DNA of 64,000 nucleotides, taken from NCBI GenBank assembly GCA_038503035.1, contig JAVSML010018907.1, positions 62,001 to 126,000 of the forward strand, in the 5' to 3' direction. Position numbers and translations under genes: made by a program. The stretch is from Crocodylus rhombifer. Taxonomy: Eukaryota; Chordata; Crocodylia; Crocodylidae. The notes under the pieces were generated by a model. That model was given only the letters and a program-made list of their open reading frames with translations, was not told where the DNA came from and did not search any database. Of the stretch, positions 11,266-24,090 are shown one piece after another; the first letter of the stretch is position 1; every line of letters starts with the position of its first letter.

Positions 11266-14200
11266 TAGCAACGTAAAAATTAATAGGCAAAAAAACAAGC
11301 AAAAAGAGAACCATCCGAGAAAGGACAAAGTCCGAGCAGGGCAGCTAGACAGGGACCTGGGGTAGGGCTGTGAGCTGCCCTTTTATTTTTCCTTTCGAAA
11401 AAGCCTGAAGCGGAGAGCCAGGAGCCAAACACGAGGATCTCGCCGATTCTCTCCCAGCCGGTGCTGCTGAGGCACCGAGCGCACGTGGGGCAAAGGCAGC
11501 AGATGGGGCTGCTATGCCAGGGTGCCCAGCCCTGCAGGAGGAGGGTTAACTGCAAGGAAAACTCTCAGAACTACACGGATACATTCCTAGCCGCATTTGG
11601 ATTCCTAAATCTTCACCCAAACTTGACAGCCAACAGGAACCTGCCAAGGGGCCAACTTCTATCACAGGACGCACCTCCGTGACCGTCTTGGGAGGAAGGA
11701 CTTCCCCCAGGTTTGGCTGCCCCCATTTCTTTATAATGGATGTTGTCTTCTATGAGTGCTGGTGCTCTGCTAGCAGAGATCATTTTGTAGTTGCGTTCTG
11801 GGGTGCGCAACAAAGCCAAGTTGGTGAAATGCACAGAAACAGGGTCAGAGCAACCGAAAGAGCATGAAAAAGCCAAAGGTGATGGGCTACCAGTGTCTGG
11901 CACCTGCGGACCAAGAAAACGGAGCATTTGGGGATGTGGGTAAACAGCACTGCTGACACGCTGCTGCCAGCACAACCCTGCAGCTCCCCTTCTCACTGCA
12001 GCCCGCATCGCTTACCCAGGCCGGGGACTTCACCAGGCAGGCCAAGAGGCAGGGGAAACCCTTGCAGAGCTCAATATAACCGAGTGCAGGTGGGAAGCAT
12101 TTGCATTTGCCTGTTCATCTCCTCCTCCCACGTCTCCGTGCGGAGTCAGGCGTTCGTCTTGGCTCAGAACAATGGGATCAAAGGTGAACGTGAGCGAAAA
12201 GGAAACCCGAGCGTGCGGCGCGACACGCCAAGGGAACACCACTTGCACAGCCCACTGGAGAGCGGTTCTGGAGGCGGAGGGGTCCCGGGCCTATTTTTAG
12301 CTGCACCAAAACTGATTCAGCATCGAAGTGTGTCCTGCAGACAGACTGCAAAACCAGTGCTCCGCACACGCTCTGCGAGGTTTCCAGCCACTGTTAATAA
12401 CCGCCCTGCCTTCGCCAAGCCACGAAGCAGGGAAAGGACCCAGCAGCGAGAGCCCCAGCATGCAAAGCTGGTGGGCAGGAGGGCAAAGGGGGAAATGCCA
12501 TTCTCAGCATGAGATAGCCCTAGGTCATGAGCCTGGATCTGGATTCAGGCTTCCTCGCCCAAACCAGAGGTGTGACGGGTTATCCCACCACAGGTCCAGC
12601 AACTGAGAGCGGGTCCAGGGATCGAGAGCAGCTCCCTTATGCAGATCTAAGATTGCAGCCAGGACCCTCTCTGGTTTGTCAGCCCGAGAAGGAAAGACTG
12701 CTTTGACCCCTGAGGAGCAAATGCAAGAATATTTGCATCCGCTTTCTCCTTATTTCACTAGTTTTCCACATCTTCCTTGCTAGTGGGAGACTTGTCTGCA
12801 GGTCACCCCTGCAGGACACTGATAGCGGGGGCTGTACGAGAGGCTGCAGGGGTGCGTGGATCTGTCCGGGCTGGGGAAGGCTGAAGCTCGAGAGGGTTGA
12901 CTTGCCAGCTTTCCCATAGTAAGGACCAGAAGCTGAAAGGTCAGGTCCTGCTGGCTCCTTCTAGCTCAAAAGCCAAGCGATTTGTAGGGAGGACGGCTAG
13001 CTAAGCTCTACGACTGGGAGACGTGGGCTTTCAGGGACAGAGAAGAGACCAGTCCCAAGTGCAGACCCTCGGACACTTCTATGGGGAGAAGCAGGCTGGG
13101 CTGGATGACAAGAGGAGCAGCACAGGACATTGGGGTTAAGATAATATTGAGGAAAGGTCCTAAAGACTGGAGGTGGGCTGGACACTGGGTGGGGAGACAT
13201 ACTTCTACGGGGCTATCCCGGGGGCTCGGAGTCACCAGTCCCCACCATGCAGCTCCACGCACATCACAACTACCCCTTGCACCGAGCAATTAGCATATCG
13301 CCACATTTTACACACCTCGGACCCCAATCCCCTTTGCCGACCCCTGAAAGGGGGGCAGGTTTTCCCTGAGATCTCCCACCGGGACCAGTCCCTTCTCTCG
13401 CTCAAAAGGGGCTCCTTTGCAGATGGCAGCGTGGACCCGCACGCTCCCCTTCCTGCCTGGAGCAAACCGTACCCCTGCAGTTGGCCGACGTCTGCTGGTT
13501 TCAGCGCAGTTTCCATTTCGACCTTCCCCATCGACCAGTCTCAGAACTGCAAATATTCAGCCAAGGTTTTATTTACGGGTTCCTTGGGACACCGGTTGCA
13601 GGAGTCAGCAAGGCATACGCCAATTCACGATTCATTTTTATATGTATAAATACCGTAAGCACCAGAAACCGCCACGCTTGGCATACAAATGGAAGCTCTT
13701 TTGGGAAGCGGGGAGATAGAAATCCATGCTAGATTTCCTCACGTCGCGTAGCTCCGACTCTGGAGCCCTGCTCGTGGCATCAGTGCTGCTACATTCCCAC
13801 ACTCCCGTTTCATTTTAAACGTGACAGTGTCACCCAAACAGTAACTCTGTGCTGACTTGCATGACCCAAAACCTCCACGAAACCATGGGTTGACTCCTAA
13901 TCGAATAACCCTAACGAAAACCGGGGGTAAGTCCAGGACAGACAGCGGTGAGCTGGCATAGCGGATCATCTCTGAGCAGTCGCTGGTCAGGCAGCACGCT
14001 GGATCCCGAAGCACGCCGAAGCTGCTTTACACACTGCGCATGTAGGAAGCACTTCACACCCCTCACCACTTCTGGGCTGGGACGCAGCAGCTATTTTACC
14101 CGCTAGCAGAATGCAAATATTTCGGGCAGAAACCAAGCAACAAACAGCAGCGTTGAATTCAGTCTCAAATGCTGAATTCAGTCTCAAATGCTCCAAAGGC

Positions 14201-14485
14201 CCGTTGCCATTGCAGCATCACACAACGACCACTCATCCCAGGGCACGTGTTTGCAATAGATACCTTCACCTTAACGCGGGGCTGGTTCTCAGCAATGCAA
14301 TCAAATGGGAGGGAGAAGGGACTCCCTGACTCATTTCCAAGTCTTAGCCAAATCTTAATCAGTCCATTTATACTTCCATCGTGGTGTACTGAGAGGGAAC
14401 TATTTTAAGAACTTCAGTGGCTCCCTATTACCATGTGGCCTGAGATGCAATTGAGTGTTTGAAGCCTTGAAGGAACAACACTGTA
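11266..14485. other. Unique sequence, no gene recognised
   Basis: Open frames up to 194 codons (11928-12512, plus strand) exist but show no family signature and overlap frames on the other strand. I see no splice-flanked exon pattern. A 19-bp tandem pair lies at 14154-14191. Nothing else is recognised. Confidence 0.4.
14154..14191. repeat. Two tandem copies of a 19-bp unit
   Basis: The unit TGAATTCAGTCTCAAATGC occurs twice back to back with no mismatch (14154-14172 and 14173-14191). It looks like a simple slippage duplication and has no evident function. Confidence 0.9.
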
Positions 14486-14487
14486 GG

Positions 14488-14575
14488 ACGAATCAGGGTC
14501 TCAGTTTACACATCTCTAAAATGGGGACAATATTTCTTACCCTACTTCACAAGAGGGTGCTGAAGGTCAGCTTTG
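14488..14575 (-). mobile_element. MIR-family SINE fragment
   Basis: The plus strand reads CAGTTTACACATCTCTAAAATGGGGACAAT-like sequence followed by a CACCCTCTTG-like block. This is the reverse complement of the conserved MIR core (CCCCATTTTACAGATGAGG region). It is an ancient tRNA-derived SINE relic, only a partial copy, with about 20-30% divergence by eye. Confidence 0.65.
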
Positions 14576-15780
14576 AAAATGTCGAGCTTGGTGCTAAATA
14601 CTGTTTGCCATAACTGCTTTTGTTTTAGCAGCATGAGCTGTTGCTGGTTTAAGCAGCTCTCTGCTCTCTGTACATCTACCAACATGGAGAGACAGCACCA
14701 GAGGCCCAGAAAGCCTGAGCTTCCAGCAGCCAAGGTGATGATATTTGCCGATCATTTATACAGAGCACAACATATGGCGGATGGCAATAACTGCATATTA
14801 AGCAGTATTTTTTAAACAACTGTCATCCATCTAAATGAGACCTTTACAATGCAGCAGCAGCAACACAGAGCATATTATTTATGCTTTTTTAAATTCTTTT
14901 TTAACAGCCATCATTTACATAGGAATTCTGGGAAATGTGGTTCAGAGACAAATCTCTTACGGTAATTGGTCTAATTAGTAACCAGCATTTCTGTATAATT
15001 ATTGTTACTTAGCATACGCGGTGTCTCTCGTATGTCTGCAGACAGAAGGCAAGATCCACAGCTGGTCTCGGTGGCTGCAGTTTCACTGACTTCAGCAGAG
15101 CGAGGCCCCATCTACCGCCCGCCCAATTTACCAAATAGCCCCTCCTAGAAACGAACGGTTCGTTGGCATCTCATCAGTTGCACGTGAGTATGAAGCAATG
15201 GAAAACTAAGGCCCCATTTTGTAGATGAAAATAGAACACAAATAAGTTTTTCATATGTAAATACCATCATTTGCATGGGCACGGGTTTGCGGGCTGAGCG
15301 CTGCACATGCATAAATGGAGGTCGAGATGACTGGAAAGTGTGTTGACATATGTATGTAACCAGGGTGTTGCCATGTGCATCGTGTCATCACCCCGCACCA
15401 CTATCAAACCCATTAAATCCGTGTGCATTTTTAATTAATACAGTCAAACAATAAAGACTTGTTCCAGCCAGCACGCAAGGTCTCGTTTCACAGCTGGGAT
15501 CATCTGCCTCTCCTCGGTTTTGAGGAAAGACAGACAAATCCCATTTCCATTCCTTTAATAGCACCTGCTGTTACACAAGGGCGGAGGAGACTGCATGTTG
15601 AAAAGCAGCATTGGCAGGTTGACTCATGTGCATACGTGAAAATTCAAGCTTTTTGCTGCTGCTCTGAGTTAAAGGGAGAGAAGTTCTCAAATACCAAAAT
15701 CATCGCAAATTGGCATGCATAAAAAGCGATAAATTGACTGCAGTAAGATGAATTAATTCTACAACGAAAGTAAGCTTCAC
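14576..15780. other. AT-rich unique sequence
   Basis: No gene or complete repeat is recognised. The segment is AT-rich with TTAATTA-type words. Around 15060-15110 there is a ...TTTCACTGACTTCAGC... motif of the kind found in old reptilian dispersed repeats, with no definable ends. Confidence 0.35.
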
Positions 15781-15784
15781 ACGG

Positions 15785-15905
15785 ACTCCTACAGCCCAAG
15801 GGTCAGAAGAGACCACGGTGATCATCAAGGGTTGCATTTCTGCAGAAGGGTGGCCAAAAAATCAACGTTATCCAGAGACATGCATCGAGCCCGACAGCCC
15901 ATGGG
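15785..15905 (-). mobile_element. CR1 3'-end fragment
   Basis: The sequence GGGTCAGAAGAGACCACGGTGATCATC at the left, continuing toward CCCGACAGCCC, matches the antisense of the CR1 L3-like 3' end (GATCACAATGGTCCCTTCTGGCC-type). This is a short, 5'-truncated tail on the minus strand. The left half is clear. The right boundary is uncertain. Confidence 0.55.
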
Positions 15906-16261
15906 GAAGCTAGGACGTGTCTTGATGTATAAACTAAGTGAGAATTCACCATATCCTCAGCAATTTTTCCCAAAAGTTAATTAACCTCATTGCTAAAAGC
16001 GTGCACTTTATTTCTAGTCTGACGCTGTCTGATTCCAGCTGCCAGGTCTTGTTATGCCTTTGTCTGCTGGATCAAAAACCCATTAGTACCTGCCACTTTC
16101 TCCATGCATACAGCATTGATCAAATTGCTTCTTAACCTCCTTTGTTAAATTAACAGAAAGCTATACCTGTCTGGCTCTCAGACGAGTCCTGCCACGACTT
16201 TCAGTGGGTTATGATGCTTCCAGAGTCATCCAGTCCCACAGGATCCCCTCCCTTAAAGAAT

Positions 16262-16512
16262 TGGAGAATCACCAAATTGCAGGACTGGAAGAGACCTTGG
16301 GAATCGCCTGGTCCAACCCCCTGCACGAGGCAGGAATATTATTCCTGAATCACCCTGCCCAAAGCTTATGCCGCCTGCTTTTGCAAACTGCTAATAAAAG
16401 AGATACCGCCTCTTCCCTGGGCCGTCTGCTCCGCTGCCTCACTGCTCCAACGGAAAGAAAGTTTTTGCTGAGATCTAATTTAAAAGTATTTTGCTGTAAT
16501 TTCAGATATCAA
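16262..16512 (-). mobile_element. CR1 3'-end fragment
   Basis: GAATCACCAAATTGCAGGACTGGAAGAGACC and GGTCCAACCCCCTGC, then GCCTCACTGC...AAAGTTTTTGCTGAGATCTAA, follow the antisense of the CR1 C-terminal and 3' untranslated region in order. The copy is 5'-truncated and decayed, with no frame left. Confidence 0.75.
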
Positions 16513-19500
16513 TGCAAATAAATAGAACTATATTTCCAACTGGAATGAAAACCGAATACACAACTGGCAGCAAACGGCACAGGATTTGGAAGCAACGACG
16601 CCCAATTCCCTTCGGCAAAGACAGCACTTAGCTTCCAACGCCAAGTTTTTTGGGAAGTCCTTCAATGCCACAGAGTTAGAAATAACCTGGTTATAATATT
16701 TACCTGTGAGATAGATGTGGGAGATGCTGGTCGCTGTGACCCAGGCTGCAGGAGTGTTTGAATTGGCCCAGAAATACGGGCCGTCTTAGCCCATGCTGCA
16801 GCGAACAGCATCAGAAACAAGAAGAAACTTCCCATCCTCAAGCACAACATGAGTCTGTGGGCCGTGAAATGCGTGAAACCATTTGGGGACGTCTGCAGGA
16901 GGTTAATGGAAGGGCTTGTAAGGAGGGCATAACCGATAATTGCGATCTTGCGGAAGCCCGTTTCCTTCCGAGATGACGAGCACCCGCTCGGTTGGACACG
17001 CTTATCCTGCCCGCATCTCCTTGGCTCCCGCAGCACAACGGTTTCTTTAAAAACTTGGCATTTTTTACAATTCTTTGGATCAATTAACAAGGTGGCTCCT
17101 ATTGTGTTAGGGCCGATCCTATCCTCACACCGGCATTTCAGCATGACACACGCAGGGAAATCTAAATGTCATCTTTCCCGTAAGTCGCCAGAGAGCTGCT
17201 AGGAAGCCGCCGATGCAGCAAGCGCCGATCCTGCGACGGAAGGAGATGCTGTTCTCTTACAGCTCTCTTCTCCTCGCTGTGCCCCAGGCAGCTGTGGGCC
17301 ACAAGATTTAAAAGGCAACAGCGGTGACCCATGAATACGGAGCTCTGCCTTTTTTAGGTTGAATAATATCACTACTTTTGCCATTTTCTATGACTCGAGA
17401 AAGCAACCTGTCCCCTTCACCTGGAGCATTTTTCCTGCTAATGCCATCAGCACACCTCCCTATGTCAACGCTGCAATAAAGCTCCCAAGATGGGCATCAA
17501 ATGCTCAAACAAAGTAAATGCACAAGCAACAAGCTGATAATAACTCCGCTATGGGAGGCTGGTGCACGTAAAGCCAACAGCATCACTGTTTGCCCTTCAC
17601 TCCTGGCGTGCGGTCTTCCTCCAGCGATCTACCCCCTGATTAGTCAGAAACATGAAATACCAGTGGTAGAAACACGCTAACACAACTCGCCCCAACAGCT
17701 ATTTTTCAACTTGGTGCCCAATTTACTGCTGCGAAGAGCCACAAACAGGAAAAACTGTCTTCGGCGATGATTCAGGTTTTGCAAGGACAGCACCGAGATA
17801 CAAATAACAATGCTTGGAGCTTCTCCAGTGTCTTGCAATGGGCCTTGTTGCGCCTGTTGGAGTAACCATTGTTCATATCCATTGCTAAATGAATATGGTG
17901 AGGATGGGACAGTCAGACGGGACGTAGAGTTGTGACAGCAGAGAAACGAGTGGCAGACAAAGCACCCTGTCTCCAAGGCCTCAAGGCAGCTGTAAACCAA
18001 ATGCTACTGGTTTTACAGTAGTATAAAACCTGAGTCTTTGTTCCAGGTACATTGATAGTTTTTCAGTCCAGTGCAACCTCACTGCCTTCAGGGAAGATGC
18101 CCCTGATTCAGACAAGGTGAGAATAAGGAGACTTTTAAACCCAGAGCCCCAAGCTCCACATACGCCTGGAGCACAAGAAGTCGTGTAACCCTCCTCCTCA
18201 CACCCGCTGCCGAGAAACATCTTCCTACAAAGCTGCGGATAAAGCTTAAAGCTGAAACCAAGCACACAGAGCCAGCCAGAAATATGCCTTTCTGCCATCT
18301 TTTCAGAAACAGACTCTGCCGCAAAATGTGAACAGCTTTAATACCTCCCAAAGTTGCCTGCTAGTAGCCATCCCAGCATGGAAAGCAAAGAGGAAAAAAT
18401 AAGCACATTGTGTAAACCTCAGCATGGATTTACCACTGACATTTATAAGCTTTCAAAGCATGCGCTGTGGAGAGGGGCTCTGAAAGGAATATAGCGGATG
18501 GAAAGCAGACCTAAAACCCACTTTTTACCAGGTGAAATACCCACTCCCTTTTCCTGAGAATTGATAAAATACAATTTGAGTCTAGATCTCGTAAAGAAGG
18601 TAATCTCTGCATTTCACAATGATTCCCAATCGCAATTATAAAAGTGATGGGTGATTTTGCAAGCTCAGGACACTTTTTTTTAGCCTTTGCAGCAATTTGG
18701 GGTTGACGTATATTGGCTATTATGGTTCTGTATTTACAGAGGAAGCCAGGTCAGCTCCACAGCAGCCTTCACCCAGAAAGCCAAGGTGGACGAGAGTCTC
18801 CTCCTGGGTGCAGATCTGGGACAGGCCCTGGGCTGGCTGGACGTGTAGCTGAAATAAAGGAATGGAGCTAGGCTCGTGCGGTCCTTGCTCTCCATCCTTT
18901 GCTGCCTGACCCCTCAAGCCAGCCCACTCCTCTGGCTGCTCATTACCTCCACGGAAAATCAGACCATTTCCCTTCGAGCTGTATCTGAACACAACGTGGG
19001 AAGGGAAGCAGATCTGCTGGAGAGCAAAAACCACGCAGAACTGGTGAGCTGCTCTCTCTGCCCGGTACCGGCCAGTACATCAAGCGGGGAAAGTTCGCAG
19101 TCTGCCTCGGTCCGCACGGCAGGGCTGTGGGGATGCTCTGAGCAAGGCTGCCTTTGCCACTATCCATGTACCAGCCTGTGCAATTTGCTGCCAGAAACCT
19201 ACCTGGGCTAAATACCTTTGTACAGACTGGCTGGCAAAGAAAACGCCTGCAAACCAGCCCACGTTACCCCTACCCCGGGCAGGCGGGTTTGATTTCTCCA
19301 GCAATGTGTGGGCCCCTCGACCAGAACAGAAGGCTTTCTCCTTTGCACTGTATTAGTGTTGGCTCAGAGCTGCCAAAAATAATGCTAATACAATGAAGAA
19401 AGGTTGGGGTGTTGCTGTAAAGAGTCATCCTGCTATTATTATCCCCTTTATTGTACCCGTGATGAAAAAAATTACAGGGAAAATAATTTTGCTCATAGAG

Positions 19501-22500
19501 GATGAATCCAGAGATGTTCCTCCTTCCCGGGTTAGCTCATCTGCCCCAGGGCCTGTGCACACATTATATGCACAATTTCCATTTAAAATTCCCATTAGCT
19601 TCTGCCTGTAATTGGCCCATGAGTTTGCTCTAGGGTGAAAGTTGACAAAAACCAAATCTGAATTCTTCTGGGTCACTTTTTTCTTTTGGAAGTGGTGAGC
19701 GAGGGTTGGGGGTGCTTTTCTATGAGACGCATAACCCAGAAGATGCAATGTGGTGGAGGGAAGTGGTATGTGATGTGCGCCCAAGGGTGCACACGGCGCT
19801 GCCTGGACCACGTGCGAGCCTCTGCACAGGGATGAGCTTCATCCTCAGAGGATTACCCCGAAAGGGGAGCAAACATCATCCTGTCCATCCCAGCACATCT
19901 CTGCCATCCCGAGAATGCAACCCGTGGTCCTCTTCTCTGCGCGCTGCCCTGCCTGTCCCCACAGCATCGAGCCAGAACCATCATTATTTACATGACCACG
20001 GCATGAAGTCATGAGACCAGGGCCCCACTGTACAACTGCAGATGGAGACACCGGTCCTTTCCCAAGAGAGTCTACCGCCTACGTGTGAGAGGGGAGACAG
20101 AGGGCATTTACAGAAAGACAGGGAGCACCAGGCGACATGGGTCAGATCATGAACAGTGTCCTCAGTGCAACACCCGTGGTCAGCAGAGGAGAGCTCTACG
20201 GAGGGAGGAAGAGGAGGAGGAGGATGCAGTAGTCAGAGGCTGTTTGCCAGGGCGCACCTGCCAAGTGCGAGTGGCCACGTGGAGGGAAGCACAAAGTGCC
20301 TGCTCGAGAGCACGAGCGAGCGAGGGAGCGTGGCATCACTGTCCGCTGGCAAGGAAGAGCCTGTGCTGGGGATAAGCAAGGTGGGGAACGGCAAGAAAAA
20401 GCCTCAAAAGCAAAAACAGGCAACTGTAAGGGAGTTTGAAGGGGGTCATTGTCCTTCATCAGGCAATGTCACCTGGAAGCTGCCTAGAGCTGGCCGCCCC
20501 ATCCTCATCCCAACCACTGCTGTGGACAAACCAGACCGGGACAGCTTTACTGACCTAAAAATGACTCTAAAAATACCTGCAACTAATTATTTCCTGCTAT
20601 AATTAAATTGCAATTTGTCCAAGTAAGATAAGAATAAGGAGCAGGCAGAGCTTCCAGGCGCTGGCCTGTCGGGTCGGGAGCAGCCTGAGGCTACCTGGGG
20701 AAGGCTTTGCTCCTGTCCATTTGTGTCACCACTGGCACAGGAGGTGGTGACGCTCCTAAACAAGGCCCCTGGCCTTCAAAAGGAAGAAGACCCTTACGCC
20801 ACGCACTTGTCATCCCTATGCCCTGGACCGGGGCAGGCCGTTTGCAAATGGAAGCAGCCCTACCGCTTCCCCGCCCGGGGGCTTTCTACATCAGATGCCT
20901 CGCCGGCTTCCCCGTGTTCATTCCTCTTCCTTGCACAAAACATTACTTTGAGGTCTTTTTCTTCTCAGGCACACAATTATCAACCCTTCCCTTTCCCACG
21001 GCTGTTTCCTGGCCGGTCTTGCTTCCCGCTGCACCGTGTAGCCCTCTCCAGTCGTCCTTGCCCCCTGCCCACTGTACTCTGATACACTTCCACGTCCATT
21101 GTCCCCACTGTTCCCCCTTCCTGCCACAAAGGGATCGCTCCTGCGCCACGTTAGACCGTCACAGCCTGATCCCCGTCTGAAGAACTGCCGATTTTGCTTG
21201 GTCCCTGCCTTGCGCCTCTCCCAGAACGGCCCCTGTCATCGGGAGGTGCTTGTGTGAGCCTTCAGGATCATTGCAATACCTTCCGAGGAAGGGATCATAT
21301 CCTTTCTCAGCTAAGGAGGCCTTGCAAAGGCTCCTTAGAGATGCTACGTAGAACTCAGCACAGCCCCAGTTGGCCAGAACTTTTCAGGAACCAAACACGG
21401 GGGTAAACGGGGACAGGTCACTAACAGAAGTTGCTGGGAAGCGAGTCACAGGTTCATAGTAAGATTTGGCAACGAGCAGTTTCAGTCAAAAGGGTTGTAC
21501 ACCCTGCTCAGCCTGGTACACAGAGTTGCTTTCTGAAGTGTGCAGGCACACGGGTGTGCTTACACACACGTGCACACGACCGCTCAAAAGGCCCCGGCTG
21601 AATTTGTCTCTCTTACTCTGCTATTTTTCACGACCCCTCACAGGTTACACACCAGCCCCCATTGCACACGCATGCTGCTTTGTTACTGGGAGCTGGTTCC
21701 CAAAGCCCGGACAGCTAGCCATGCTGCTTGTACGTAGCCAGCTTTCGACGAAGACAATAAGAAAGACCAAGGCGCTGGTTAGGACCCACCGCCCCGAAGA
21801 CGGTCCTTTTTGTAAGGTGACCCTGATAGGTAACGGTTTGCAATATGACGCCAAGCGGCCAGAACAGCGGTTTCACCGTCATCCTCTCTCCTTACTGACT
21901 GGAGATCCCGCTGGATAGTATTTGGATGGCCTCTCTCGTGGCTGTCCCAGCTTGCCACCCAAAAATAATCTTTATTAAACGGTCAAGGCTTAAAACACGA
22001 AGCTCATCTCCCCTCCATTTCCCTTCTGGGGGAGGTGGGCGGCGTCTGCATTATTAACCGCACACGACGATATGGAAATTCACTGCCACGGGCAGCTCCG
22101 CGGCAGAGCGCCCCAGATACATCTGCGCTCGCTGCCGCTGTACGAATATCACAGTGGACAGCTCTGGGTATTTTTATCTTGCCGTGACATCATGCTCAGA
22201 TGTGTCGCACCAGGTTGTGTCACACAAACGTCCGTGAATAAGCCCCTATTGCACCCAAGGTCAAGCAGCCTGTTTCACCGGTTCGAGTTAAGTGTGGTTT
22301 GAAAAAGCCAGCCCAATGTGGGGGGGTCTTTGTGTGCAAGTGAAATTGCGCAGGCTGGGGGGCTACGTGAATATGGGAGGGTGCTTTGCTTTTCTGGCAA
22401 CTTCTGTGAGCCTCTTTTTACTCGCTGATGTGCTGAAGTCCTAGCTTCAGCTAAAAACCCCTCTCTGCTAGAGAAATGCCAGGTGCCAGATGCCGTCCCT

Positions 22501-23229
22501 TGGAAGACGAAGCTGCTGAACCTGAACATTTCAGTGGCTCTGTGCAGCAAAACGCCTGGCCTTACTGTTCATCCCCCTCCAGCTGGAACGAAACCCCACG
22601 TTGCCCCGGCTTGGCAAAAAAACCCAGTCCTGTTCCCGCCCAGCCACATCCTTCCGCTCTCCATCACTTGGATCCAACTAAGGACGGGGTTTGCACATCC
22701 GCACCTGAGAAACGACTGGCCGGGGCTCGCCTGGTTTCATACACGAGGCCACCAGTAAACGCACCTCACTCCCGTTGCAAAACAAAAAGTGGGTTCCTCT
22801 TACCTACCTAGGAAGACACGGACCCTTTTCCCCTACCCAGAAATATAGTTGCATGATGCAACAGCCCACAGATTGCTTACTAAGACATCAAACATTTCAA
22901 GAGCTCATGGCACGTGATGGAAACCCCCATCGCAGAATATGACCACTAAGGAAATCCACAAAGCTCTTTGCCACTGTGGACAATGCTCCAAAGGAGTACG
23001 GCGTCTTTTGAATGTGCCAGATGGAAAGATCATGAGACTGCATCTGAAGTCTGCGGTACGCTTAGCGCTGCCTCGCAGTCCGACCCGCGTTACACCTGCG
23101 GGACCACCCGTGCACGCTGCAGCAGCAGGCCTTGGAAGCGAGCATCGTGAGCATCGCTCAAGTAACAGCCACTTTGCAGCTGGGCCACGGGACTACCGGA
23201 TTGCAACGTGGCACGGTGCATGCCACGCC
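16513..23229. other. 6.7 kb without recognised genes or clear repeats
   Basis: I found no exon, RNA gene or complete repeat. The longest frame is 160 codons on the minus strand (16662-17144) and has no family resemblance. GGA-rich purine sequence lies at about 20195-20230. Stretches near 19380-19640 and 22010-22190 have mixed AT-rich and CpG-containing composition that could belong to conserved non-coding elements, but there is no direct evidence. Confidence 0.35.
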
Positions 23230-23300
23230 ATCTATGTAAGACCGTACGGACTGGTGTAGCGGGCCAGCCGAAGGTCCATCTAACCAGACGCCACCATCAA
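23230..23300 (-). mobile_element. Possible CR1 tail fragment
   Basis: GGCCAGCCGAAGGTCCATCTAACCAGACGCC resembles the antisense of the CR1 end GGGCTAGATGGACCTTTGGTCTGACC. The match is limited to about 50 bases, so it is a tentative call. Confidence 0.4.
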
Positions 23301-23453
23301 AGGCAGTCTAAGCAAGTTGCTTCAATGACCTCCAGGTGACAAAACAGCCTCCCATATTTTTAAATAAGCAACTACTATCCACTTTGCTGTTTGTTCACAA
23401 AAGGGGTCTAGTAAGGATTGCCATTAAAATGCATTTTGCCCATATAGTAGCTT

Positions 23454-23790
23454 AGGGTGCCTCTACACAAGCAGCAAGGTTGCTCCGATGTGTTGTAATT
23501 ACAGCACGTCACAGCCAACTCCATTAACCGAGTCTGCTGGAGCAGGGTAATTACCGCGCTCCAGCAGCACCCAGCGTCTTGTGTATCAGCGTCCCCGCAC
23601 TTCAAAATGATGCGGGGGCGCCTTAGCTAAAGTGCGTTCAACAAGCTGCAGTTCAAGCACCCCCATCACTATTTCGAAGTGTGGGGACGCTGATACATGA
23701 GATGCTCCGGGTTGCTTTAATCAGAGCGGAGCTTGGGGCTGCTCTAATTAAAGCCCCCTGCTCCCGGAGCATGTGTATTAACACCTTTAG
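23454..23790. mobile_element. Fold-back MITE with terminal inverted repeats
   Basis: The ends are imperfect inverted repeats: left CTTAGGGTGCCTCTACACAA and, on the opposite strand of the right end, CTAAAGGTGTTAATACACAT, about 15 of 22 matching. TTA flanks both ends and could be a 3-bp target duplication. In the middle, TGTATCAGCGTCCCC (23582-23596) is exactly inverted at 23683-23697, with an imperfect match continuing on both sides (23577-23612 versus 23664-23703). There is no coding capacity. GGG-starting ends with a TTA duplication would suit PIF/Harbinger, but the superfamily is not settled. A relative lies at 60509-60764. Confidence 0.7.
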
Positions 23791-23984
23791 TCTGTGATAG
23801 GGTGGTAACATATATCCTTCAGTTTACTGATGCCAAGAGATTCTTCCCTTCTTCTAAAGTTTCAGAGGACTTGGCTCGGGAACATGCTTGTGAACATCCT
23901 TTAAATAACATGAAAAGACTAAAACAAGACGTAAGCACAACAGAGATCCCTGTTATCCATTCATTACGTTTCTAGTCCAAGCTC

Positions 23985-24090
23985 CTCACTAGGCCACCTT
24001 CCCTGCATGATGCCCCCAAACATCGGGTTGTTTTTTGTAAATAAAGTTAAATAGTGCTGTATAAAGATGCCTTTTTAATGGGCACTGTGA
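23985..24090 (+). repeat. Unknown ~105-bp repeat, copy 1
   Basis: The block TGATGCCCCCAAACATCGGG... GTAAATAAAGTTAAATAGTG ... CTTTTTAATGGGCACTGTG recurs in the same order and orientation at 25164-25271, roughly three quarters identical. It contains AATAAA. No terminal repeats or target duplications are evident, and the family is not recognised. Confidence 0.65.

Noticed and set aside
16662..17144. 160-codon minus-strand open frame with a hydrophobic stretch
   Set aside because: It has no family signature, promoter or splice evidence. A hydrophobic run alone is not enough.
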